Shown: positions 1 to 8,014 of the stretch, one piece after another
How positions within the stretch are numbered: position 1 is the stretch's first letter
Layout: each line of letters starts with the position of its first letter
Assembly: GCA_964552655.1 (NCBI GenBank)
Contig: CAZKHG010000034.1
Coordinates: 1-36,527 of the forward strand
Direction: 5' to 3'
Length of the DNA: 36,527 nucleotides
Origin: CAZKHG01 sp964552655
Lineage (GTDB): Bacteria > Bacteroidota > Bacteroidia > Bacteroidales > Tenuifilaceae
The notes under the pieces: model-generated
Database searches by the model: none
The model's input: the letters and a program-made list of their open reading frames with translations, nothing else
Told to the model about the DNA's origin: nothing
Program-made: the position numbers and the translations under genes

Positions 1-5
1 ATTTA

Positions 6-38
6 CAAATATAGATTACAATGATGTCAAAGAACAAA
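6..38 (-). promoter_or_regulatory. Candidate Bacteroidota promoter firing out of the window
   Basis: On the minus strand the -7 box reads TATATTTG (6-13) and a TTTG (-33) lies at 35-38, with 21 bases between them. This is close to the Bacteroidota consensus TTTG-N19-21-TAnnTTTG. Any target gene lies to the left of the window, so the call rests on the two boxes and their spacing only. The rest of 1-134 shows nothing else I can support. Confidence 0.4.
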
Positions 39-134
39 ATCATAACCAACTGTCAATCAACTTGATTTAAGTGGACAGTAATGTTGCATGGTGCAAAAAA
101 ATCAAAAATTAAGCCAAACAAACCTTTTTTTCAC

Positions 135-1928
135 TTACATCCTTTCGGGTACATCAATCCCAAGCAACCACATGGCTTTTTTAATTGTTTCACCAACCAC
201 TTTGGAGAGGATTAACCGCTGAACCTGAATTTCTGACTTCTCCTCTTTTAGAATAGGGTAATCATGATAAAATTGGTTGTACTCTTTAGTTAGCTCATAG
301 GCGTAGTTGGCTACAAGGGCAGGATTATGTAATTCGGCAGCTTGTTCCAGGATTTCGGGAAATACGGAAATAATTTTGACCAGCTCAATTTCTTTTACAG
401 ATGAGAAACTTGTCCCTGAAATTGTACCTTGAACCGTTAATCCTGCCTCGGTTGCTTTTCTTAAAAGAGAGCTAATTCTGGCATGGGTATATTGAATAAA
501 CGAACCAGTATTCCCATTGAAATCTATAGACTCCTTTGGGTTAAACATCATGTTCTTTTTGGGATCAACCTTAAGCATAAAATACTTAAGTGCCCCAAGC
601 CCAACCATTTTAAATACCTCAGCAGCCTCATTGTAATCAACCCCCTCAAGCTTCCCAAGTTCAACTGACATTTCACGCGCAGTTGCAATCATTTCACTTA
701 TCAGTTCGTCGGCGTCAACCACTGTTCCTTCGCGCGATTTCATTTTACCTTCCGGAAGTTGAACCATCCCGTAGGAGAGATGGTACAGGCTATTATGCCA
801 TTCATAGCCTAAGTGTTTCATAATCAGTTTTAGTACCTGAAAATGGTATTCCTGTTCGTTTCCTACCACGTATATATGTTCATCAAAATTGAACTCCTTA
901 TGTCTTTGCAGGGCTGTGCCAATATCCTGGGTAATGTAAACCGATGTCCCATCTGCCCGGATAAGCAGCTTTTCATCAAGCCCATCATTGGTCAGATCAA
1001 TCCACACCGATCCATCATCGCGTTTATAAAAAACACCCTTTTGCAATCCCTCTGCTACTATTGCTTTCCCAAGCAGGAAGGTATTGGACTCGTAGTTAAT
1101 ATAATCGAAATGAATTCCTAAAGATGCGTAGGTTTTATCAAAACCTTGGTAAACCCAGCCATTCATAGTTTTCCATAGCTCATAGACACCTGGATCGTTA
1201 GCCTCCCATTTTCGAAGCATTTCCTGGGCTTCGATCAGGATTGGTGCCTGAGCTCTGGCGTCTTCATCGGAGTAACCTTTTGTTTTCAGCTCCTCTATTT
1301 GTTGCTTATATTCCTTATCAAACCTCACATAATAATCACCAACCAGATGATCACCTTTTTTCCCTGATGATTCAGGGGTTTCCCCATTGCCAAACTTTTG
1401 CCAGGCCAACATCGACTTACAAATGTGTATCCCGCGATCGTTTACCAGGTTTACTTTTACTACCCTATTCCCATTCATCTCCAGGATTCGTGATATGGAA
1501 AACCCCAGAAGATTATTCCGGATATGCCCCAAGTGTAAAGGTTTGTTGGTATTGGGTGAAGAGAACTCCACCACTACAGTTCTACCCGTTGAACCAGTAG
1601 CTTTGAAACCAAAATCTTTATTTGTATTGATATTGTTAAGAATTCCCGCCCAGTATTCATTCGAAAGAGAAATGTTTAAAAACCCTTTTATAATGTTGTA
1701 TTGTGATATCTGTGGGTAGTGATCCCGTAAAAAAATTCCAATTTCCTGCGAGGTTTGCTCGGGATTTTTTCCTGATATCTTAAGTAACGGGAATGTCACC
1801 AAAGTATAATCCCCATCAAACTCTTTTCTTGTTTTCTGGATCTGAATTATCGAATTATCGGGTGATACGCCATATAAACTCTTAATGGCTTCGTTGACTT
1901 TCTGAACCAGGAACAGCTCTGTTGACAT
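135..1928 (-). CDS. argS: Arginyl-tRNA synthetase
   Basis: Class I aminoacyl-tRNA synthetase charging tRNA-Arg with arginine in the cytoplasm. The N-terminal ~100 residues look like the Arg-specific tRNA-recognition domain. The HIGH signature appears as PLHLGHIRNN near residue 135, and a KMSKS-type loop as GKMKSREG near residue 400. The C-terminal ~130 residues, ending in GIDVPERM, form the DALR-type anticodon-binding domain. The frame can be extended upstream to a TTG at 1934, but the ATG at 1928 (protein MSTELFLVQKV...) is the more natural start and is used here. Length (597 aa) is normal for the family. It lies 84 bases downstream of secA on the same strand and may be read through from it; I see no convincing promoter between them. 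Confidence 0.96.
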   Translation of the reverse strand: MSTELFLVQKVNEAIKSLYGVSPDNSIIQIQKTRKEFDGDYTLVTFPLLKISGKNPEQTSQEIGIFLRDHYPQISQYNIIKGFLNISLSNEYWAGILNNINTNKDFGFKATGSTGRTVVVEFSSPNTNKPLHLGHIRNNLLGFSISRILEMNGNRVVKVNLVNDRGIHICKSMLAWQKFGNGETPESSGKKGDHLVGDYYVRFDKEYKQQIEELKTKGYSDEDARAQAPILIEAQEMLRKWEANDPGVYELWKTMNGWVYQGFDKTYASLGIHFDYINYESNTFLLGKAIVAEGLQKGVFYKRDDGSVWIDLTNDGLDEKLLIRADGTSVYITQDIGTALQRHKEFNFDEHIYVVGNEQEYHFQVLKLIMKHLGYEWHNSLYHLSYGMVQLPEGKMKSREGTVVDADELISEMIATAREMSVELGKLEGVDYNEAAEVFKMVGLGALKYFMLKVDPKKNMMFNPKESIDFNGNTGSFIQYTHARISSLLRKATEAGLTVQGTISGTSFSSVKEIELVKIISVFPEILEQAAELHNPALVANYAYELTKEYNQFYHDYPILKEEKSEIQVQRLILSKVVGETIKKAMWLLGIDVPERM

Positions 1929-2012
1929 AGGCAAGAATTATAAGTTGGTCATCCGGATTTCTAATAACCAGGGAATAATTATTTTCTTAGTAAATTATAT
2001 ACAATCAGCAAA

Positions 2013-5000
2013 TTAACCGATTTCATTTTTTCCATGGCAGGATTTATATTTCTTACCGCTACCACAAGGGCAAGGATCATTTCTGCCAACTTTCTTCTCC
2101 ACCCTTACGGGTTCCCGGTTACGTTGCTGGGTGTTTGATGCGGCCTGCAAGGCATCAGTTCTGCTTGTTTCGAATCTGCTCATGTCCAGCTTTCTTCGCT
2201 GCTGGGCTTCCTGCACCTGACTGGGATCCCTTAACGGAATATGCGCTTTTAAAAGAATTGATACCACGTCTCTGTTCATTTTATCGAGCATGGTTTTGAA
2301 TAGCTGGTAAGCTTCGAATTTATAAATTAACAATGGATCCTTCTGCTCATAAGCAGCATTCTGAACGCTCTGTTTCAGCTCATCCATTTCACGTAAATGC
2401 TCTTTCCAATACTCGTCAACAACAATCAGACTGACTGTTTTACTAAATGACTTGATAAGCTCCTTGCCACCAGACTCGTATGATTTCCTGAGATTGGTTA
2501 CAATCTGGAATACCTTGTGCCCATCTGATATTGGAACAACAATATTCTCATATATAGCTGATTGCTTTTCATATACTTCTTTGATCACAGGGTAAGCCTG
2601 GTTGGCAATGGCCACTGTTTTTCTATCGAATGAGCTGATTGCCTCTTTGTATATCTCCTCAATAATTTCATCGGTTTTTGCTTCGAGGTAGTGTTTACTG
2701 TCAAAAGGTGGTTCAATTGAGAGGTGTTTTATCAGCTCAAGGCTAAAATCCTCAAAATCATAATTGCCATGATACTCGCTCACAATTGAAGCGGTAACAT
2801 CATAAATCATGTTGGCAATATCTACATCTATTCTTTCGCCAAAGAGGGCATGACGACGACGAGTGTAGATAACCTCACGCTGTGAGTTCATCACATCATC
2901 GTATTCCAGTAACCGTTTTCGTATGCCAAAGTTATTCTCTTCAACCTTTTTCTGCGCTCTTTCAATTGATTTAGAGATCATGGAGTGTTGAATAACCTCA
3001 CCCTCTTTCAATCCTAACCTATCCATAATCTTCGCAATCCGGTCGGAGCCGAAAAGCCGCATCAGGTTATCCTCAAGGGAAACAAAAAACTGGGATGTAC
3101 CTGGATCGCCTTGACGGCCGGATCGGCCGCGCAGCTGACGGTCAACGCGTCTTGATTCGTGACGTTCAGTGCCAATTATTGCCAGCCCACCTGCTTTTCT
3201 TGTTTCCGGTGTTAGCTTGATATCCGTTCCACGGCCTGCCATATTAGTAGCAATGGTTACGGTTTTGGATTTACCGGCTTCTGCTACAATGTCAGCTTCA
3301 CGCTGATGCAGCTTAGCATTAAGAACATTGTGTTTAATCCCTTTCAGCTTAAGCATTCTGCTCAACAGTTCCGATACTTCCACTGATGTGGTTCCAACCA
3401 GAACAGGCCTGTCGGCATTGATGAGTTTAACTATCTCATCAATAACTGCATTGTACTTTTCGCGTATTGTTTTATAAACGAGATCTTCATTATCCTTTCG
3501 GATTACAGCCTGATTTGTGGGGATTACAACCACATCAAGTTTATAAATACTCCAGAACTCACCTGCTTCGGTTTCAGCTGTACCAGTCATACCGGCTAAT
3601 TTATGGTACATCCTGAAGTAGTTTTGCAGGGTGATGGTGGCAAAGGTTTGTGTTGCTGCCTCTACTTTAACCCTCTCTTTTGCTTCAATAGCCTGGTGTA
3701 AACCATCGGAATACCTGCGACCTTCAAGAATACGACCGGTTTGCTCATCAACAATTTTCACTTTATTGTCCATTACAACATACTCAATATCTTTTTCGAA
3801 CATTGCGTATGCTTTAAGCAGCTGATGAACGGTATGAACCCGCTCAGATTTTATGGCATAATCACGAATAATCTCTTCTTTAGCGGTTAACTTCTCAACA
3901 TGAGTTTTACTGCTTCTCTCTAAATCTGCAATTTCTGATCCGATATCCGGCAAAACAAAGAATTTTGGATCTTCAGACGAGCTGGTGATCAGATCAATGC
4001 CTTTATCGGTAAGTTCAACCGCATTTTGTTTTTCTTCAATTACAAAAAACAGGTCATCGGTGATAAGGTGCATATTCTTGTTATTCTCCTGCATATAGAA
4101 ATTCTCAGTTTTAAGCAGGAGTGCCTTCATTCCTTGTTCGCTTAAATATTTTATTAAAGGTTTATACTTGGGCATGCCTTTATGAGCACGTAGCAGTAGT
4201 TTTCCGGCCTCTTCAGTTTTACCCTCATTAACCAATTTTTTAGCATCGGCAAGGAGTTGAGTAACCAGATTTCTTTGAGCATTGACAAGTTTTTCAACCT
4301 TAGGTTTGTACTCATCGAACATCTGATCATCCCCTTTGGGTACTGGACCCGATATAATTAAAGGTGTACGGGCATCATCAATCAGTACCGAGTCCACCTC
4401 ATCAACAATGGCATAATGATGTTTCCGCTGAACAAGGTCTTCAGGCGAAATTGCCATATTGTCGCGAAGGTAATCGAAACCAAATTCGTTATTCGTTCCA
4501 AAAGTGATATCAGCTAAATATGCTTTGCGTCGCTGGTCGGAGTTGGGTTGGTGTTTATCAATACAATCAACCGATAACCCATGAAACTCATACATAGGCC
4601 CCATCCATTCGGAGTCGCGACGTGCCAAATAGTCATTTACGGTAACAATATGAACCCCTTTCCCGGCAAGAGCGTTTAGGAAGACAGGCAAGGTTGCAAC
4701 CAATGTTTTTCCTTCACCGGTGGCCATTTCTGCTATTTTTCCCTGATGCAGCACAACTCCACCAATCAGCTGGACATCGTAATGAACCATATCCCAAACA
4801 ATCTCGTTTCCACCGGCCATCCATCGGTTTTTATAGATTGCCTTGTCACCTTCAATGGTAACAAAATCTTTTGTAGCGGCTAAGTCTCGATCGAACTGGG
4901 TTGCAGTTACAACTACTTTTTCATTCTCCTTGAATCTTCGGGCGGTCTCCTTTACAATTGAAAAGGCATCGGGCAGGATTTCATTAAGCACTTCTTCTAT

Positions 5001-5303
5001 TTTCTCATCGATCTTTTTATTGATCCTATCTACCTCGTTGTATAGTTCTTCTTTCTCATGGTAATCAACATTTTCAGCTTCCATTTTAGCCTTTAATTCG
5101 GCTACCTTCAGCTCTTCGTTACTGATATATTCCCTCACCCTTTTTTTTAACGCGGTTGATTTTTCACGCAGCTCATCGTTGCTAAGGTTAATGTAATTTG
5201 GGTAGGTGGCAATTACATTTTGTACAATTGGTGTCAGTAGTTTTAAATCTCTTTCGGCTTTTGTGCCCAGGAAAAGAGCCATTATTTTATCAATAACACT
5301 CAT
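2013..5303 (-). CDS. secA: Preprotein translocase ATPase SecA
   Basis: Motor ATPase that drives unfolded preproteins through SecYEG at the inner membrane. The Walker A motif GEGKT is at residues 196-200 and the DEVD box at 301-304, followed by the signature IDDARTPLIISG. The helicase motif VI region reads GRSGRQGDPG. The C-terminus carries a zinc-binding SecB/ribosome-contact tail with C1078, C1080, C1089 and H1090. At 1096 aa it is about 200 residues longer than E. coli SecA. The extra length includes a helical insertion after the DEVD region (roughly residues 320-470), as is typical of Bacteroidota. The ATG at 5303 is preceded by a -7-like box at 5338-5345. Single-copy housekeeping gene with no sign of transfer. 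Confidence 0.98.
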   Translation of the reverse strand: MSVIDKIMALFLGTKAERDLKLLTPIVQNVIATYPNYINLSNDELREKSTALKKRVREYISNEELKVAELKAKMEAENVDYHEKEELYNEVDRINKKIDEKIEEVLNEILPDAFSIVKETARRFKENEKVVVTATQFDRDLAATKDFVTIEGDKAIYKNRWMAGGNEIVWDMVHYDVQLIGGVVLHQGKIAEMATGEGKTLVATLPVFLNALAGKGVHIVTVNDYLARRDSEWMGPMYEFHGLSVDCIDKHQPNSDQRRKAYLADITFGTNNEFGFDYLRDNMAISPEDLVQRKHHYAIVDEVDSVLIDDARTPLIISGPVPKGDDQMFDEYKPKVEKLVNAQRNLVTQLLADAKKLVNEGKTEEAGKLLLRAHKGMPKYKPLIKYLSEQGMKALLLKTENFYMQENNKNMHLITDDLFFVIEEKQNAVELTDKGIDLITSSSEDPKFFVLPDIGSEIADLERSSKTHVEKLTAKEEIIRDYAIKSERVHTVHQLLKAYAMFEKDIEYVVMDNKVKIVDEQTGRILEGRRYSDGLHQAIEAKERVKVEAATQTFATITLQNYFRMYHKLAGMTGTAETEAGEFWSIYKLDVVVIPTNQAVIRKDNEDLVYKTIREKYNAVIDEIVKLINADRPVLVGTTSVEVSELLSRMLKLKGIKHNVLNAKLHQREADIVAEAGKSKTVTIATNMAGRGTDIKLTPETRKAGGLAIIGTERHESRRVDRQLRGRSGRQGDPGTSQFFVSLEDNLMRLFGSDRIAKIMDRLGLKEGEVIQHSMISKSIERAQKKVEENNFGIRKRLLEYDDVMNSQREVIYTRRRHALFGERIDVDIANMIYDVTASIVSEYHGNYDFEDFSLELIKHLSIEPPFDSKHYLEAKTDEIIEEIYKEAISSFDRKTVAIANQAYPVIKEVYEKQSAIYENIVVPISDGHKVFQIVTNLRKSYESGGKELIKSFSKTVSLIVVDEYWKEHLREMDELKQSVQNAAYEQKDPLLIYKFEAYQLFKTMLDKMNRDVVSILLKAHIPLRDPSQVQEAQQRRKLDMSRFETSRTDALQAASNTQQRNREPVRVEKKVGRNDPCPCGSGKKYKSCHGKNEIG

Positions 5304-5337
5304 TATTTTACTTTTTTAATAATTATTTTAGAACCTG

Positions 5338-5345
5338 CAAATTTA
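5338..5345 (-). promoter_or_regulatory. Candidate -7 box for secA
   Basis: The minus strand reads TAAATTTGC, a full match to the Bacteroidota -7 consensus TAnnTTTGC, about 35 bases upstream of the secA ATG. A CAAA on the plus strand at 5370-5373 could be the -33 element, but the spacing (24) is longer than usual. Confidence 0.45.
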
Positions 5346-5501
5346 ACGGTTTTTGGCTTTTAATGATTACAAATCGTTACAAAATGTCTAAAGATTAACC
5401 CTATCCGCTAGAATATTATTTTGGATGATCTTTTACATTTTAAGGTTTGATTGGATTTTACAAAACCAAGACCAGAAATAAAGTATGACATTAAGGCATA
5501 A

Positions 5502-5530
5502 AAAAATCCAGGGTAAACCCCTGGATTTTT
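5502..5530 (-). terminator. Rho-independent terminator of ftnA
   Basis: A 12-bp perfect stem (5502-5513 paired with 5519-5530) with a 5-base loop lies 21 bases past the ferritin stop codon. Read on the minus strand it is GC-rich next to the loop and ends in a run of T. The A/T-tracts are symmetric, so it could also stop plus-strand transcription. It separates ftnA from secA, which therefore needs its own promoter. Confidence 0.8.
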
Positions 5531-5551
5531 AAGTAATAAATATGTATGAGT

Positions 5552-6067
5552 TTAAACTGCCTTAGCAGTAGGGTCAACAAAAACACGTTGTTTAAGTTCA
5601 CGATCAATCATAAACATACCGTTCCCCTGGCCTTGGACCAATTTGAGGTTATCAATAATTGCCTGAGCATTTGCTTCTTCCTCAACCTGTTCATCAACAA
5701 ACCATTGGAGCATACTTTTAGTAGCATGATCTTTTTGTTCAATGGCAATATCCATCAGGGTGTTGATTAAGGATGTTACATGAATTTCATGTTTTAAAAC
5801 CTCTTCGAAGACGTTGAGTGGACTTTTCCATTTGTTGGGTACAGTATCAATGGCTTTAAGCACCGGCTTTCCGTTACGTTCAATCAGGTAATCAAAGAAT
5901 TTCATAGCATGTGCTGTTTCTTCCTGCCATTGAATGCGCATCCAGTTGGCAAATCCACTTAAACCCTCATTTGCAAAATAGGTTGACATTGAAAGGTATA
6001 AGTAGGCCGACCAGAGCTCAGCATTGATCTGCTTGTTTATTGCATCTTCTACTTTTTTGGTTATCAT
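5552..6067 (-). CDS. ftnA: Ferritin (non-haem, FtnA type)
   Basis: Iron-storage protein that oxidises Fe2+ and stores it as a mineral inside a 24-subunit cytoplasmic cage. The ferroxidase ligands fall at the same numbers as in E. coli FtnA: E17, E50, H53, E94 and Q127. No haem-ligand Met of the bacterioferritin type is evident. The 171-aa length is normal. It is a single-gene unit with a -7-like box at 6102-6109 upstream and a strong terminator at 5502-5530 downstream. The tail after residue 150 (relative to the four-helix core) ends in a short variable segment. Confidence 0.96.
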   Translation of the reverse strand: MITKKVEDAINKQINAELWSAYLYLSMSTYFANEGLSGFANWMRIQWQEETAHAMKFFDYLIERNGKPVLKAIDTVPNKWKSPLNVFEEVLKHEIHVTSLINTLMDIAIEQKDHATKSMLQWFVDEQVEEEANAQAIIDNLKLVQGQGNGMFMIDRELKQRVFVDPTAKAV

Positions 6068-6101
6068 AAGAATTATTTTAAGTTGTTACATGTTATAAAC
6101 A

Positions 6102-6109
6102 CAAAATTA
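6102..6109 (-). promoter_or_regulatory. Candidate -7 box for ftnA
   Basis: The minus strand reads TAATTTTG, matching TAnnTTTG, about 35 bases upstream of the ferritin ATG in the 70-base gap after dnaX. No good -33 TTTG is present at the expected distance, so the call rests on the -7 box and on the need for a start point for a gene with its own terminator. Confidence 0.4.
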
Positions 6110-6137
6110 AACAATTATGTTTACTTGATGAACTGAA

Positions 6138-7838
6138 TTAGCTGAAATCGAGGTTAAGGTTTTGTTTTAACTTTATAAGGTTTGGATTTTTCTGGCTTAA
6201 ATACCTGAACTTCTCTTCATCAGTGTATGGTTTACTCTGAGTTATTTGATCCTGAACAAATTCTGTTATTAAAAAAGACCTGGAGTTAAGTTTACTTCTT
6301 AAAAATATGATAAGATCAGGTTTAACTTCCTGGAAAAGATCGACCTGTAGTTGGCTTTCGAAGTTTATGTTAATCTGATTTCCCTCGTTTAAAACAGGTA
6401 AATATGTTTGCAGAAGGCTGTAATGGCCAGGTTTATGATCTTTTATATTTTCAGCAAAAAGTTTCCAGCTGGCAATCAGGTGCTCGGGGTCAATTACATT
6501 ATTGGTTTGTTGTTGGTTTTCTTCAGTTGACTCATCCGGCTTTATTGTTTTGTGTTCCTGTTTTTTGGAGTTCCCATTCATTGCATCTTTAATGGAAACA
6601 GACTTTGGTGTAGTTTTATATCTGGTTGTTTCAGGTGGCGGTTCTTTTATGATTGATTTTGGCTGAGGCTCTGCTTTTATATTGTATTCTGAAATATCTA
6701 AGGATTGGTCATCATCTGATTCGGAGTTGTCATCTTTTTTTTTTTCCTGAGTAAGCTCGGAGAGTTTAATCAGCATCAGTTCTACGTGGAGCCTGTGGTT
6801 GGTGCTATTCCGGAAACTTGTATCGCATTGGTTGGTCAGGTCCAATGCTCTAATCAGAAAATCGGGTGTACATTTTGCAGCCATCTGTATGTAATTTTCT
6901 GCTATGGCAGAACCAACCTCAAGAAGAACAACAGTTTGAGGATCTTTGCAAACAAGTAGATTTCGAAAATGGTCACTTAGTCCTGATACAAATTGCTGTA
7001 TGTCAAAACCTTTTGAAAGCAATTCATCGAAGATGGTGAGCGTATCAAAAACCTTGTTTGTTAAGAAATCTTCAGTCAACCTGAAATAGTAATGGTAATC
7101 CAAAACGTTCAGGTTTTCAATAACCTTATTATAGGTGATGTTATTATCGCTGAAGCTAACCACCTGATCGAATATTGAAAGGGCATCGCGTAGGGCACCA
7201 TCGGCTTTTTGAGCAATGATGTTTAGCGCTTCAGGCTCATATTGAACATTCTCATTTTTTGCAATATGCTCAAGGTATTTTACTGTATCCTCCACTTTAA
7301 TCCGGTTAAAATCAAATATCTGACAACGGGACAAAATCGTGGGTAGAATTTTATGCTTTTCGGTGGTAGCAAGAATAAAAATGGCATGTGCAGGTGGCTC
7401 TTCTAACGTTTTTAGAAAGGCGTTAAATGCAGCTTGCGACAGCATATGAACCTCGTCAATAATATATACGCTGTACTTTCCGATTTGCGGTGGAACCCTC
7501 ACCTGATCTATCAGCTTTCTGATACCCTCCACAGAATTATTTGATGCAGCATCGAGTTCATGTATGTTAAATGATCTGTTTGTGTTAAAAGATGTGCAGC
7601 TTTCACAGGCATCGCAAGCCTCAACCTGAGGGGTTTGGTTTAAACAGTTAATCGTTTTGGCAAAGATCCTGGCACAGGTTGTTTTCCCAACTCCACGGGG
7701 ACCACAAAAAAGGTAAGCTTGCGCCAGCTGTTTTCGTTGGATAGCATTTTTTAAGGTTGTTGTTATTGATTGCTGACCAACAACGCTGTTGAATGTTGAG
7801 GGCCGGTATTTACGGGCAGATACTATAAAATTTTCCAT
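6138..7838 (-). CDS. dnaX: DNA polymerase III subunit gamma/tau
   Basis: Clamp-loader ATPase of the replicative polymerase. Residues 1-220 are the AAA+ module: P-loop GPRGVGKT at 46-53, a zinc module with C65, C75, C78 and C81, a DEVH box near 128, and the SRC arginine-finger motif near 170. Residues 220-360 form the clamp-loader oligomerisation domain. From ~360 to 450 there is a low-complexity, charged linker (K/E/Q/N-rich), and the last ~110 residues form a small conserved C-terminal domain of tau type. I saw no slippery A-run typical of programmed frameshifting to gamma in the obvious place. The start ATG at 7838 gives a standard N-terminus (MENFIVSARKYRPSTF). Confidence 0.96.
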   Translation of the reverse strand: MENFIVSARKYRPSTFNSVVGQQSITTTLKNAIQRKQLAQAYLFCGPRGVGKTTCARIFAKTINCLNQTPQVEACDACESCTSFNTNRSFNIHELDAASNNSVEGIRKLIDQVRVPPQIGKYSVYIIDEVHMLSQAAFNAFLKTLEEPPAHAIFILATTEKHKILPTILSRCQIFDFNRIKVEDTVKYLEHIAKNENVQYEPEALNIIAQKADGALRDALSIFDQVVSFSDNNITYNKVIENLNVLDYHYYFRLTEDFLTNKVFDTLTIFDELLSKGFDIQQFVSGLSDHFRNLLVCKDPQTVVLLEVGSAIAENYIQMAAKCTPDFLIRALDLTNQCDTSFRNSTNHRLHVELMLIKLSELTQEKKKDDNSESDDDQSLDISEYNIKAEPQPKSIIKEPPPETTRYKTTPKSVSIKDAMNGNSKKQEHKTIKPDESTEENQQQTNNVIDPEHLIASWKLFAENIKDHKPGHYSLLQTYLPVLNEGNQININFESQLQVDLFQEVKPDLIIFLRSKLNSRSFLITEFVQDQITQSKPYTDEEKFRYLSQKNPNLIKLKQNLNLDFS

Positions 7839-7867
7839 CTAGATTATCTTTGCTTTAACCAGTGTAG

Positions 7868-7875
7868 CAAAAGTA
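7868..7875 (-). promoter_or_regulatory. Candidate -7 box for dnaX
   Basis: The minus strand reads TACTTTTGC, matching TAnnTTTGC, about 30 bases upstream of the dnaX start. There is no clear TTTG at -33. Confidence 0.4.
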
Positions 7876-7956
7876 AATAAATTGGGTTTACTCGAATTGA
7901 TATTTTTTTTATTTCCATACAAAATCCTGTAATTCAGCTAATAAAGTTATTAACAA

Positions 7957-7990
7957 AATGTAAAGGGGTGAATGAAACCCCTTTTACATT
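7957..7990 (-). terminator. Terminator-like hairpin after the PAS sensor gene
   Basis: The arms 7957-7969 and 7977-7990 pair over about 13 bp with one bulged base and a 7-base loop, 25 bases past the stop of the sensor gene. On the minus strand the descending arm is followed by a T-rich but interrupted stretch. It probably ends the crp-like/response regulator/sensor unit before dnaX. Confidence 0.55.
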
Positions 7991-8014
7991 ATTTTTTATA
8001 TTTTGAGGATTAAG

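Noticed and set aside
1241..1719. Two plus-strand frames of 110-119 aa opposite argS
   Set aside because: They lie entirely within argS on the other strand and show no motif or start context.
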